Assembly: GCF_017347605.1 (NCBI RefSeq)
Contig: NZ_AP024484.1
Coordinates: 1,889,501 to 1,953,500 of the forward strand
DNA length: 64,000 bases
Direction of reading: 5' to 3'
Origin: Prevotella herbatica
GTDB taxonomy: Bacteria; Bacteroidota; Bacteroidia; Bacteroidales; Bacteroidaceae
Shown: piece by piece, positions 36,039 through 44,585 of the stretch
How positions within the stretch are numbered: the stretch's first letter is position 1
How the letters are laid out: each line of letters starts with the position of its first letter
The notes under the pieces: model-generated
What the model saw: the letters and a program-made list of their open reading frames with translations, nothing else
What the model was told of the DNA's origin: nothing
The model's database searches: none
Translations under genes and position numbers: made by a program

Positions 36039-38195
36039 TTATTTTAAGGAGATTTGGCATCTTACACCTTTCTTTATAAAGTGCCCTGGCTCCAAACTCT
36101 GCTTTATTACTTTTCCTCTTCCGAGAACCGTTACTCTAACGCCACGGCTTTCTAAAAGATATACTGCATCTCTTGCACCCATACCAGTAACATCTGGTAC
36201 ATATCTGGAACTTCGCATTTGCTTGCGCTCTAGAGAAATGCTTCTACCTCCCTTTTTCTCGGCACATCCCCAAATCGGATTCCCTTCGGTATAACTTCCT
36301 CCCCATGCTTTGTTCGTACTTATTCCTAGATGGGAAAGCACATAATCTGCTGCGAGAATATTACCGTTCTTTACATCAGGAACTAAAACCGATGTTGAGT
36401 CGCGTGCATCTGTGACATCAAGTTTAAGACTTTGTGCCATTATTCCTTCAGCAATGTCATGGAATACAACTCCACTCATACCTCCACCGCTTGCAGGAAG
36501 TCCCGATTTCTGAATACAGACGATACAACTGTATCGTGGTGCGTCTGCTGGGAAATATCCTGCGAAACTAAGCAAATAGTTCGTTCCTCCGTTCTTGTAT
36601 CCAGCAGTACCCTTTGACATCTGGGCTGTACCAGTCTTACCGGCTACTTTGAATGACTTAGATCCAGCTTTTTTACCAAGTCCCTGACTGACGACGTGTT
36701 CAAGAATCGTCTGTAATTCGTGCAGTGTTCTCTCTTTACAGATGCTCTCTCTCATAACTTCAGGTGGAAAGTCCATTATAACTTCTCCATTCTTTATAAC
36801 CTGTTTAACAAAGCGAGGTCGCATCATCTTTCCGTTATTTGCTATGGCATTATAGAATGTGAGAGTTGAAATCGGTGGAACCTGACTCTCGTATCCAATA
36901 CTCATCCAAGGAAGTGCTGTTCTACTCCAGTTCACCCATTCTCCGTGACGGTTTTTCCTTGGCATACGTATACGTGCAGGGCATGATCCGACAAGTGGTA
37001 TTTGAAGATTGTCGGCAATTCCTGTGCGGTATAAGCCACGAACGAATTTTTCTGGATTGTTGCGATAATGGTCGTCAATGATGCGGCTTACACCTATATT
37101 GGAACTCATCATAAGAGTTTTTGGTAATGTCAGCAGACCGTAACCACCTCCTCGCCAGTTGTGGTCTTTCATCTCTTTGCCATACATTGGCCAAACACCG
37201 CATCCTGTTTCTACTTGATATGAAGTGTCAACTACACCATCGTCAAGTGCAACCATAATTGATGCTGTTTTGAAGACAGAACCTGGTTCCAAAAGATCGC
37301 TTACAGCATGGTTGTGTATTTCACGATACTGGTCGTCAACACATTTCTCCATGTTTACTATAGCTTTAACATCTCCTGTAGTAACATCCATTACTATGGC
37401 TACACCAACATTTCCGTTTATTAGTTTAAGTTCGTTTATCAGTGAACGCTCTGCAAGGTCTTGCATGCCCACATCTATTGTTGTCACAATATCTGCTCCA
37501 TCAATAGGAGGTGTGTCCATGATGTCAAGAAATTTGTTTAGCACCTTTCTGCGGTGTATAATACCGTTTGTTCCTCTTAAAATAGAATCATATGATAATT
37601 CTAATCCAAAGCGAGCTGTATCTTTAGCTCCAAACATAGCTCCGATTGTACGACCGGCAAGTGAACCATAACTGCGTTTTCTTGCATTGTATTCTTCTAC
37701 ATGAAATCCACTTTTGTATGATGGCAATTTGAAGATAGGTAAAGTCTTTACCTCGGTATATGTATTATAGTCTACACGGCTATTCCAAATAGGCCAATTT
37801 CTACTTTGCTTTTTGCGCCCTTCATTTAAATCCCTTTTGAACGCAGCTGCAGTCTTTTCTGGAAATATTTTATTCAATCCACGACAAACAGAATCAACTT
37901 TTACATCCCAAAGAGAATCTTTTTTTGCGTCACGCATTGCCTTAAAGTCAACGAAAAGTTTGAACTCAGGAAGTGAACTGGCCATTAGTTGGCCATCGCA
38001 ACTGAGAATATTGCCACGTATTGGTTTTACGCTGACACTATCTTTCTTTACACGATCTGCCACTTTTGACCAGTAATCATGTTTGGCGGTCATCGTATAT
38101 AGTGTCTTGCCGAGTACAAAGACAGCAACCAACGTCATTATTATGGCGATGGCACTATATCTTGGCATAACTTTATTACAATCAAATTTGCTCAT
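36039..38195 (-). CDS. ftsI: Septal penicillin-binding protein (FtsI/PBP2-type) with PASTA domain
   Basis: A 718-aa class B PBP with one N-terminal membrane helix ([18 protein letters not shown]). The transpeptidase motifs are SVFK in [16 protein letters not shown] in [11 protein letters not shown] and KTG in [13 protein letters not shown]. After the catalytic domain a linker leads to a C-terminal PASTA domain ([20 protein letters not shown]). It crosslinks septal peptidoglycan with FtsW. It overlaps the ftsL-like gene by 4 bp, indicating translational coupling. Confidence 0.95.
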   Translation of the reverse strand: MSKFDCNKVMPRYSAIAIIMTLVAVFVLGKTLYTMTAKHDYWSKVADRVKKDSVSVKPIRGNILSCDGQLMASSLPEFKLFVDFKAMRDAKKDSLWDVKVDSVCRGLNKIFPEKTAAAFKRDLNEGRKKQSRNWPIWNSRVDYNTYTEVKTLPIFKLPSYKSGFHVEEYNARKRSYGSLAGRTIGAMFGAKDTARFGLELSYDSILRGTNGIIHRRKVLNKFLDIMDTPPIDGADIVTTIDVGMQDLAERSLINELKLINGNVGVAIVMDVTTGDVKAIVNMEKCVDDQYREIHNHAVSDLLEPGSVFKTASIMVALDDGVVDTSYQVETGCGVWPMYGKEMKDHNWRGGGYGLLTLPKTLMMSSNIGVSRIIDDHYRNNPEKFVRGLYRTGIADNLQIPLVGSCPARIRMPRKNRHGEWVNWSRTALPWMSIGYESQVPPISTLTFYNAIANNGKMMRPRFVKQVIKNGEVIMDFPPEVMRESICKERTLHELQTILEHVVSQGLGKKAGSKSFKVAGKTGTAQMSKGTAGYKNGGTNYLLSFAGYFPADAPRYSCIVCIQKSGLPASGGGMSGVVFHDIAEGIMAQSLKLDVTDARDSTSVLVPDVKNGNILAADYVLSHLGISTNKAWGGSYTEGNPIWGCAEKKGGRSISLERKQMRSSRYVPDVTGMGARDAVYLLESRGVRVTVLGRGKVIKQSLEPGHFIKKGVRCQISLK

Positions 38196-38674
38196 TCCTC
38201 TGGTACATTGATAATGTATGGTGGCTGGTTTGCAATTTTCAGCACACTATCTTTGTTATTGTTTAGCATTTCTAGCACATGACTTTCTCTGCTTTTCTCT
38301 GTTAGTTGACTACTGCTAGATAGAGCTTTGTATTTTGCGTCTTGCAATTCATCTTGCAGTTTGTCAATTTCAATAAGGTCTTTTTGAACACTGTATCTGT
38401 TAGCAACATATACAATTAGAAACCCTGTTATAAGGAAGAAAACACCGATTTGTCGGCGAATAGTCTGGGTTGTTAAAATATCACCACCAAGAATTTTTCT
38501 AAGAGTAAAATTTGAAGATAGAGGCTCTTCGCCTTCAATAGCTTGGTTCTTGATAACTTCTTTTAGTGAAGGCGCCTCTTCTGTATTTTCTGTGGTAACT
38601 TCGCTTTTAACGTCAAACTTTGTCTCTTTGACATCCTTGCTCGGTTCCTGTTCCGTATTTTCTTTATCTTTCAT
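38192..38674 (-). CDS. ftsL: FtsL-like cell division protein
   Basis: A 160-aa bitopic protein between rsmH and ftsI. An acidic cytoplasmic region (residues 1-75) is followed by a membrane helix (IGVFFLITGFLIVYVANRY) and a periplasmic coiled coil (KDLIEIDKLQDELQDAKYK). Sequence is poorly conserved in this family, so the call rests on topology, size and gene position. It overlaps both neighbours by 4 bp. FtsL forms the FtsQLB-type divisome subcomplex. Confidence 0.82.
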   Translation of the reverse strand: MKDKENTEQEPSKDVKETKFDVKSEVTTENTEEAPSLKEVIKNQAIEGEEPLSSNFTLRKILGGDILTTQTIRRQIGVFFLITGFLIVYVANRYSVQKDLIEIDKLQDELQDAKYKALSSSSQLTEKSRESHVLEMLNNNKDSVLKIANQPPYIINVPEE

Positions 38675-39633
38675 CTCTTTTCAGCTATTCTAAGTTTTGC
38701 ACTTCTACTTCTGGGATTTTTAAGTTGTTCTTCCTCGTCCGGTATTATAACCTTGTTGTTTATCAACTTAAAAGGAGTTTCAATACGTCCGAAGAAGTCT
38801 TGCTTCATCTTACCCTCTGCATTACCCGTTTTCATGATGTTCTTCACTATACGGTCTTCAAGAGAATGATATGTTATAACGCTGAGTCTTCCGCCTTTTT
38901 CTAGAAGTTCTGTTGCTGATAGTAGCATCTCTTTAAGAGCATCCATTTCATGGTTTACTTCTATTCTTAATGCCTGGAACAGCTTTGCCATATCTTTTTT
39001 TTCACGTTCTCTTTTAAATAGAGGCTCAACTGCTTTTATAAAGTCTTGCGTAGTTTCTATCTTCTTTACGTCTCTGGCTTTTATGATGGCTGCTGCTATG
39101 CGTCGTGAATTTTTCAGTTCGCCATATAGATAGAAAATGTCAGCTAAAGCTTCTTCTTCGTATTCGTTTACTATATCTGCAGCTGTCATTCCTGCTCGTT
39201 TATTCATCCTCATGTCAAGCGGTGCGTCAAAGCGAAATGAAAATCCACGTGTCTCGTCGTCAAAATGATGACTTGAAACGCCCAGGTCGGCTAGTAATCC
39301 GTTTATGTGATCAATATTATAATAACGCATCCAATTTTTTAAATAACGGAAGTTGCTCCTTACAAAAGTAAGTCCGCAATTACTGTCTGCGCCTACTGTG
39401 CAGCTGTCATTGCTTGCTTCAGCAATAATGTTATTTACATTTTTTTCTGCATCCTCGTCTTGGTCGAAACTGTAGAGGTGTCCATTGCCGTTAATTCTTT
39501 TAAGTATCTCGCGAGAGTGCCCTCCGCCGCCAAAAGTTACGTCAATATATATCCCTCCAGGTTTGATGTCCAAGCCGTCAATACTTTGTTTAAGAAGTAC
39601 GGGTACATGATATGTTTCTGCTATTTTTACCAT
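38671..39633 (-). CDS. rsmH: 16S rRNA (cytosine(1402)-N4)-methyltransferase
   Basis: A 320-aa SAM-dependent methyltransferase of the MraW family. The N-terminal HVPVLLKQSIDGL, the SAM-binding YIDVTFGGGGHSREIL, the LADLGVSSHHFDDETRGFSF block and the C-terminal NPRSRSAKLRIAEK are diagnostic. It modifies C1402 in the decoding centre. It follows mraZ by 27 bp. Confidence 0.96.
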   Translation of the reverse strand: MVKIAETYHVPVLLKQSIDGLDIKPGGIYIDVTFGGGGHSREILKRINGNGHLYSFDQDEDAEKNVNNIIAEASNDSCTVGADSNCGLTFVRSNFRYLKNWMRYYNIDHINGLLADLGVSSHHFDDETRGFSFRFDAPLDMRMNKRAGMTAADIVNEYEEEALADIFYLYGELKNSRRIAAAIIKARDVKKIETTQDFIKAVEPLFKREREKKDMAKLFQALRIEVNHEMDALKEMLLSATELLEKGGRLSVITYHSLEDRIVKNIMKTGNAEGKMKQDFFGRIETPFKLINNKVIIPDEEEQLKNPRSRSAKLRIAEKR

Positions 39634-39660
39634 ATTTGGTGAGATGTCTTTACTGTAATA

Positions 39661-40113
39661 TTAAACTTCCTTGTTGCTCATAATCCCTTGCAAGGTTTTG
39701 CTGAATTCCTCAGGTTGAAAATCTGGATTGTCGCAGTTGCTTTTACTCCAGATTTCTATAGTGTCATCTACGCCCTTGAACATAATATCTTGTTCTATGT
39801 TTACCATTTTCAAATATCTTTTTGGAATAAGAAAACGCCCGTTGCTGTCTAATGCAATAAATTCTGCATCTGATACAAACTGGCGAAACACTTGCCATTC
39901 CTGTCTATCCCATCTGTTAAGGCGATTACGTAAAGAATTAAGTTGTTCATTCCAAACGGATTCAGGATATAGTACGAGGCATTTTTCGAATACGTCTTTT
40001 CTTAGTATCAGCTTCTCTTCGCCAGATGCCTGCAGCACCTTGCGAAATATAACTGGTAAAAAGGCTCGACCTTTTGCATCAGTTTTAGCTTCTATGTTAC
40101 CTAAAAAACGCAT
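39661..40113 (-). CDS. mraZ: Transcriptional regulator MraZ
   Basis: A 150-aa protein with two SpoVT/AbrB-like half domains, each with its conserved loop: DAKGRAFLPVIFRK (residues about 11-24) and DSNGRFLIPKRYLK (about 87-100). MraZ binds DNA repeats upstream of its own gene and regulates the dcw cluster. Here a matching set of three direct repeats lies just upstream of the -7 box. It is the first gene of the cluster. Confidence 0.95.
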   Translation of the reverse strand: MRFLGNIEAKTDAKGRAFLPVIFRKVLQASGEEKLILRKDVFEKCLVLYPESVWNEQLNSLRNRLNRWDRQEWQVFRQFVSDAEFIALDSNGRFLIPKRYLKMVNIEQDIMFKGVDDTIEIWSKSNCDNPDFQPEEFSKTLQGIMSNKEV

Positions 40114-40143
40114 ACGTACATATTATATAGAAAATTCTGCCGT

Positions 40144-40151
40144 CAAAGTTA
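40144..40151 (-). promoter_or_regulatory. -7 element of the dcw cluster promoter
   Basis: TAACTTTG on the minus strand. The start near 40138 gives mraZ a leader of about 25 nt. The expected -33 position (around 40171-40174) is occupied by the MraZ-box-like repeats. Confidence 0.5.
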
Positions 40152-40160
40152 CATAAAATT

Positions 40161-40185
40161 CCCCACACTTCGCCACTTTTCGCCA
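40161..40185 (-). promoter_or_regulatory. MraZ-box-like operator of the dcw cluster
   Basis: On the minus strand TGGCG, TGGCG and TGGGG lie at 40185-40181, 40175-40171 and 40165-40161, i.e. three TGGnG repeats separated by 5 bp with a 10-bp period. This is the layout described for MraZ boxes in E. coli (TGGGN repeats with 5-bp spacers). It overlaps the -33 region, fitting autorepression. Confidence 0.7.
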
Positions 40186-40343
40186 CAAAATTTATGTTTT
40201 ATCTAAAAATAGCAAAATAATTAGATTTGGTGTGATTAAATAAATGATGCATTTTATTTCGTACGTGCCAAGCTAAATGTTTCAAAAACGTGAAAAAATG
40301 AATATTTTTAAGTCAAAAAGTAACGTTTTAAAAAAACTTATGT

Positions 40344-40351
40344 TATTTTTG
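40344..40351 (+). promoter_or_regulatory. -7 element of the acyltransferase pair
   Basis: TATTTTTG on the plus strand. The start near 40357 lies downstream of the ATG at 40354 and about 18 nt upstream of the ATG at 40375, which decides the start choice. Confidence 0.45.
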
Positions 40352-40374
40352 CAATGTGTAAGCATTTTAACAAC

Positions 40375-41202
40375 ATGGATAAAGCGATAGAGAAAACAAT
40401 AGATATTGATGGAATTCTAAAAAGTAAGATTGGTAGCAAGGTTAAATATGTACCTCGTTTTGCCATATCTTGGCTTAAAAGCATTATTCATGAGGATGAG
40501 GTAAATCGCTTTTTGTGGGAGAGCCGTAATCTACGTGGAACAGAATGGCTGACAGAGTGTGTTCATTATCTTGATATGACATTGGAAATTGTTGGCTTAG
40601 AGAATCTTCCTGATAAATCTGACGGTAAGTTATACACATTTGTGTCTAATCATCCTCTAGGTGGTGCAGATGGAGTCGCTCTAGGCTCTATTATTGGACA
40701 ACATTATGATGGTAAATTCAGGTATCTCATTAATGATTTATTGATGAATCTTCCCGGAATACGTCCTGTTAGTATTGGTATTAATAAAACGGGCAGTCAA
40801 AGTCGTAATTTTCCGCAGATGGTTGAGGCTGGATTCCAAAGTGAAAATCATATGTTGATGTTTCCTGCTGGAATATGTAGTCGTAAAATAAAAGGAAATA
40901 TACATGATTTGGCATGGACGAAAACGTTTGTGTCAAAAAGTGTTCAGTATAAAAGGGATGTTGTGCCAATTCATTTTGGTGGACAGAATTCTGACAAGTT
41001 TTATCGCATAGCTAATCTTTGTAAAGCTCTTCATTTAAAATTCAATGTTGCAATGCTTTTCCTTGTGGATGAAATGTATAAGAATGTTCACAAAACGTTT
41101 CGCGTATCTATAGGGAAGCCTATTCCATGGCAAACATTCGATAAGAGTAAAACTCATAAAGAGTGGGCACGTGTCGTAGAGGATGAAGTCTATAAATTAT
41201 AA
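40375..41202 (+). CDS. glsA: O-acyltransferase of glycine-lipid type (PlsC-like)
   Basis: A 275-aa member of the lysophosphatidic acyltransferase superfamily. The catalytic motif is SNHPLGGADGVALG (an H-x5-D variant of HX4D), followed by RPVSIGINKTGSQSRNFPQM and the substrate-site block MLMFPAGICSRK. The start MDKAIEK is chosen because the promoter lies over the upstream ATG. The GNAT-type acyltransferase gene follows at 20 bp. This pair matches GlsA and GlsB, which make N-acyl-3-acyloxyacyl glycine lipids in Bacteroides. The gene name is inferred from that pairing. Confidence 0.7.
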   Translation: MDKAIEKTIDIDGILKSKIGSKVKYVPRFAISWLKSIIHEDEVNRFLWESRNLRGTEWLTECVHYLDMTLEIVGLENLPDKSDGKLYTFVSNHPLGGADGVALGSIIGQHYDGKFRYLINDLLMNLPGIRPVSIGINKTGSQSRNFPQMVEAGFQSENHMLMFPAGICSRKIKGNIHDLAWTKTFVSKSVQYKRDVVPIHFGGQNSDKFYRIANLCKALHLKFNVAMLFLVDEMYKNVHKTFRVSIGKPIPWQTFDKSKTHKEWARVVEDEVYKL

Positions 41203-41222
41203 GAAATATACATAACGGATAT

Positions 41223-42218
41223 ATGGAAGAAGAGATAATCCAACCTGTTGATAAAAGTTTACTAAAAAGTGAACTCACTCCTGAGCGTCAGCTCAGAATG
41301 ACCAATAAAAGTAATAATGAAATTTATGTTATTACAGCCCATCAAGCACCTAATGTAATGAAGGAAATTGGTCGTCTGCGTGAAATCGCTTTTCGTACAG
41401 CAGGAGGTGGCACGGGGAAATCAATGGATATAGATGAGTTTGATACTATGGATAACTGTTGTAAACAACTTGTTGTATGGAATCCTGAAGCAGAGGAAAT
41501 AATTGGTGGTTATAGATATCTCTTTGGATCTGATTGGGATATTGATGATAATGGACAACCGGTTCTTGCCACAAGTCATATGTTTCATTTCTCAGATAAG
41601 TTTATGAAAGACTATGCACCTTATACGGTAGAATTAGGGCGTAGTTTTGTTTCTTTAGAATATCAAAATATCAGGAAAAATTCAAAGAGTATTTTTGCTC
41701 TTGACAATCTTTGGGATGGTCTTGGAGCACTTACAGTAATTAATCCAAATTGCAGATATTTCTTTGGCAAAATGACAATGTATCCTTCTTATATTCGTAA
41801 GGGACGTGATATGATTCTTTATTTTCTTAAAAAGCATTTTGACGATAAGGATAGACTTATAATGCCTATTAAACCGTTGAAAATTGAAACTGAAGAGTAT
41901 GAATTAGCAAATATTTTCAATAAAGATACATTCAAAGAAGATTATCGTATATTGAACAAGGAAATAAGAGAATTGGGATATAATATTCCTCCTCTTGTAA
42001 ATGCATATATGAGTTTGAGCCCAACAATGAAACTCTTTGGTACGGCAATCAACTATGGATTCGGCGATGTTGAGGAGACTGGTATTCTTATAGCCGTTGA
42101 TGAAATATTGGAAGAAAAGCGTGTTCGCCATATCGACAGTTTCATAAAAGAGCATCCTGAGGCACTTCAGATAACAAGTGGTGCGAATAATCTTATCTAC
42201 AAAGAAGAAAAAATATAG
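41223..42218 (+). CDS. glsB: N-acyltransferase of glycine-lipid type (GNAT/OlsB-like)
   Basis: A 331-aa protein of the OlsB/hemolysin-like GNAT family: VITAHQAPNVMKEIGRLREI and AFRTAGGGTGKSMDIDEFD in the N-terminal half, then LVVWNPEAEEIIGGYRYLFG and YTVELGRSFVSLEYQ. Such enzymes transfer a 3-hydroxyacyl group from acyl-ACP to an amino acid; in Bacteroides the product is N-acylglycine, then O-acylated by GlsA. Together they would supply glycine/serine-dipeptide lipids typical of Bacteroidetes membranes. Repeat copy 2 begins about 190 bp downstream. Confidence 0.7.
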   Translation: MEEEIIQPVDKSLLKSELTPERQLRMTNKSNNEIYVITAHQAPNVMKEIGRLREIAFRTAGGGTGKSMDIDEFDTMDNCCKQLVVWNPEAEEIIGGYRYLFGSDWDIDDNGQPVLATSHMFHFSDKFMKDYAPYTVELGRSFVSLEYQNIRKNSKSIFALDNLWDGLGALTVINPNCRYFFGKMTMYPSYIRKGRDMILYFLKKHFDDKDRLIMPIKPLKIETEEYELANIFNKDTFKEDYRILNKEIRELGYNIPPLVNAYMSLSPTMKLFGTAINYGFGDVEETGILIAVDEILEEKRVRHIDSFIKEHPEALQITSGANNLIYKEEKI

Positions 42219-42736
42219 ACTTATTGATGCCGTCATACAGTGATTGTTGATTCACGAATTGTTTCCATTGATAATACCAATTTGTTAGATATTGTTGATA
42301 TTTAACTCTTCGTATTAATATTTTTTGAAAACTGGGAGTGATTACACGAGTGTCTACTTAAGATTATTAGCTTTCTGTGTGACGTATTATGAAGTAACTG
42401 TTTGAACTTTGATTTCTCTGCAATAATTTTATTTTGTATATTTAGGGTGGCTTCCCTGTGTTCTTGTTTTATTTATCTACGGAGCTACGTAATCTCTCGT
42501 AAAGCCTATAAACAGAAGGGTAACGAAACGTAGCTTACGGAATTTAGCTACGGCAAGCTACGTTCTAGCTACGTTTACTTGTGCCGTTTTAACGATGGAA
42601 TGTATTCTATGAGTGAATTTGTCAAAGAAACGTTAGCTGCAGCAGAAGAACTGAGGATGTTTAAATTGATGCTGTAAACGAAAGCAGAATTATCAAGCTT
42701 GTTTAAATGTTCTGCTGAATTCCGCTGAATTCTCGG

Positions 42737-42768
42737 CAAAGATACTGCAAAATTTTTGTCCATACAAT
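42737..42768 (-). promoter_or_regulatory. Conserved promoter-like signature in repeat copy 2
   Basis: On the minus strand ATTG (42765-42768) and TATCTTTG (42737-42744) with 20-bp spacing, the same as in copies 1 and 3. A transcript would run leftward through the outer arm. Confidence 0.35.
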
Positions 42769-42972
42769 CAGATTTAGATTAGACTGTTAGCCAAAGTTTT
42801 AAATACTTGCAACTCCACATCATAATACACGTGCGCACGTATGCGCACACTCTGGGCTTTTCGTAAAAATAAGTGTCGAAGTGTCTATCCATTGAGCCTC
42901 AATTTGTTAGAATACTTTTCAAGTGGTATTAAGCGTCGGTTATTTGTCGGTAAAATATGAGGTTTTTTTTTC

Positions 42973-43060
42973 TTATATAGCATTGTATTTTACGAAATAA
43001 TTCGATGCCTTTTGCGATGTTTTGCAGTACGTTTTACGTTATATTGCATTGCGTTTTACG
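42973..43060 (-). repeat. 22-bp tandem array in repeat copy 2
   Basis: Four units at 42973, 42995, 43017 and 43039, each 22 bp, with core CGTAAAACG on the minus strand. Base changes relative to the other copies do not alter the spacing. Confidence 0.8.
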
Positions 43061-43494
43061 AAGTAATAGGAGGCGAAATATCGTAGAAACGTTTGCATTT
43101 CTATATGGAACTAGTTGTGTTTCTATATAGAAACGCATATAAAATCCGATATTTGACCGTCAAATCACCGTCACTTTATTTAGTCAAATTCGTCGATAAA
43201 ATATTGATATTCATTATGTTGACACTTCGACACTTATGTTTTTCAAAACCCTAAGTATGCGCGTGTGTGTAGGTACATTATATATGCACAGAAATAGTAA
43301 CGTAGCTAAGACGTAGCTCATCGAAGCTAAATGGACCTAGCTACGTGTCGTTTTGCCCAGTGTTTATAGGCATTGCAAGAGACGACGTAGCTCCGTAGCT
43401 AAATAAAACAAAAACGCAGGGAAGCCACCCTAAATATACAAAATAAAATTGTCACAGAGAGGTTTAGGCTCAAAACATTTATTTTAAATGTAAA

Positions 43495-44574
43495 TCAATT
43501 ATGTGGTATCTTGGCTGCGTTCTTGTTCAGAAATATGTATGTGGTGTTGTCGGCAATATAGTCTTTTGCCATATACCAGATTCCTTTATAATCACCTGCT
43601 GTGCCCCATGAATTTTTTACTAAATAGTATTCTACACCATTTTCGTCTTTCGCGGTTCCATATATAAGCATCACGTGATCGTAGGTGGCGTCCCAATTGT
43701 CAAATCGCATCTGACGACTCTCCTGAGTTGGTTTATTCTTTGGAGCTTCAGCTATACCTGTACGTTCGAAACCATTACCAGAAACATCACCTCCCCATGC
43801 AACATTGTAACCGTTCTTTAAAGCGGTGTCGATAATGTGCATCATTTCATTGAGTGGTACATTGTAGCTCATTCGCGGACGCCATTTGTATGGAGCTTCA
43901 ATGATGAAATTCTCATAGAAAGGATGATGTGTAAAGCTTGTTATACTGATGTAATCATCTAAATTTAGTTTAAGACTTGTCGCGAATGATTGTGGGGTAT
44001 ATTCCTTTCCTTCATACATAAACATTTCAGGACACTTTCCAAGATATGCATCAAGAATATTATGTAAACCTTGAAGCCATGCTGGCGACAGCTTTTTGGA
44101 ATCGCTACGTGCTATAGCTTTGACATAAGGTTCTAAAACCATGAAAAATTCATTGAAGTTTGCCAATGTGTCACCAATCATGCTGCCGGGTTTTGCCATT
44201 GCAGACTCTGGACAGATGCCGTGATTGCGTATCACGTCAAGTACGTCATCACACGATCCACCTTGTGAAAACTTACTGTCGCCATGTTCGCGCACATTGT
44301 ATATAGCACAGTCAACATAATCATTGTTAGCGACAAACATTTCGCTCAAATCTACGGTTTTACCCGTAGCTCGTAAGATTTCTCCCTCAAAGAAACCACA
44401 TGTTGCATAATCCCAGCATGTCCCACTGCGGCTTTGGTTTTTAATGCTAGTAATCTTGTTTTCTAAAATAGTGGTAAAAACATGCTTTTTTACATCATCT
44501 TTCTTTTCTTGGGCAGATGCTAAAATGCCGATGAAAAGTAGCAAAATAGTAAATGATCTCTTGATAGTTCCCAT
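43495..44574 (-). CDS. C1 family cysteine peptidase (bleomycin hydrolase/PepC-like), exported
   Basis: A 359-aa papain-superfamily peptidase with a signal peptide (residues 1-22, LASAQEK). The catalytic cysteine is in SRSGTCWDYAT (Cys 53); the histidine is in TYDHVMLIYG and the asparagine in YLVKNSWGT. The layout follows the C1B aminopeptidase C/bleomycin hydrolase group, shorter than the 450-residue cytosolic forms. The signal peptide suggests it acts in the periplasm on small peptides. Repeat copy 2 abuts its 3' end, and dgt lies 11 bp upstream on the same strand. Confidence 0.88.
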   Translation of the reverse strand: MGTIKRSFTILLLFIGILASAQEKKDDVKKHVFTTILENKITSIKNQSRSGTCWDYATCGFFEGEILRATGKTVDLSEMFVANNDYVDCAIYNVREHGDSKFSQGGSCDDVLDVIRNHGICPESAMAKPGSMIGDTLANFNEFFMVLEPYVKAIARSDSKKLSPAWLQGLHNILDAYLGKCPEMFMYEGKEYTPQSFATSLKLNLDDYISITSFTHHPFYENFIIEAPYKWRPRMSYNVPLNEMMHIIDTALKNGYNVAWGGDVSGNGFERTGIAEAPKNKPTQESRQMRFDNWDATYDHVMLIYGTAKDENGVEYYLVKNSWGTAGDYKGIWYMAKDYIADNTTYIFLNKNAAKIPHN

Positions 44575-44585
44575 ACTGAAATGCT

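Larger units (their letters stand above)
42411..43463 (-). repeat. Long palindromic (foldback) repeat, copy 2
   Basis: The same family as 12003-13053, in opposite orientation. The outermost part is a perfect inverted repeat of 34 bp (42425-42458 and 43417-43450), which locates the ends well. The GTGTC boxes are at 42871-42885 and 43221-43235, with 335 bp between. The 22-bp array is at 42973-43060. Palindromes around GTTTCTATATAGAAAC and TTTGACCGTCAAA are conserved. It lies between glsB (plus) and the C1 peptidase gene (minus), both ending toward it. The 192 bp between glsB and the repeat shows nothing recognisable. Confidence 0.85.

Noticed and set aside
36016..36060. Longer N-terminus of MurE
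   Set aside because: It overlaps ftsI and is a basic extension not seen in MurE; MKLNEVL fits the family.
42337..42360. Extension of the repeat outward: GTGTCTACTTAA beside copy 2 and its complement near 60832-60845 beside copy 3
   Set aside because: A 12-bp match at similar distances is suggestive, but copy 1 lacks it, so the element ends were not moved.
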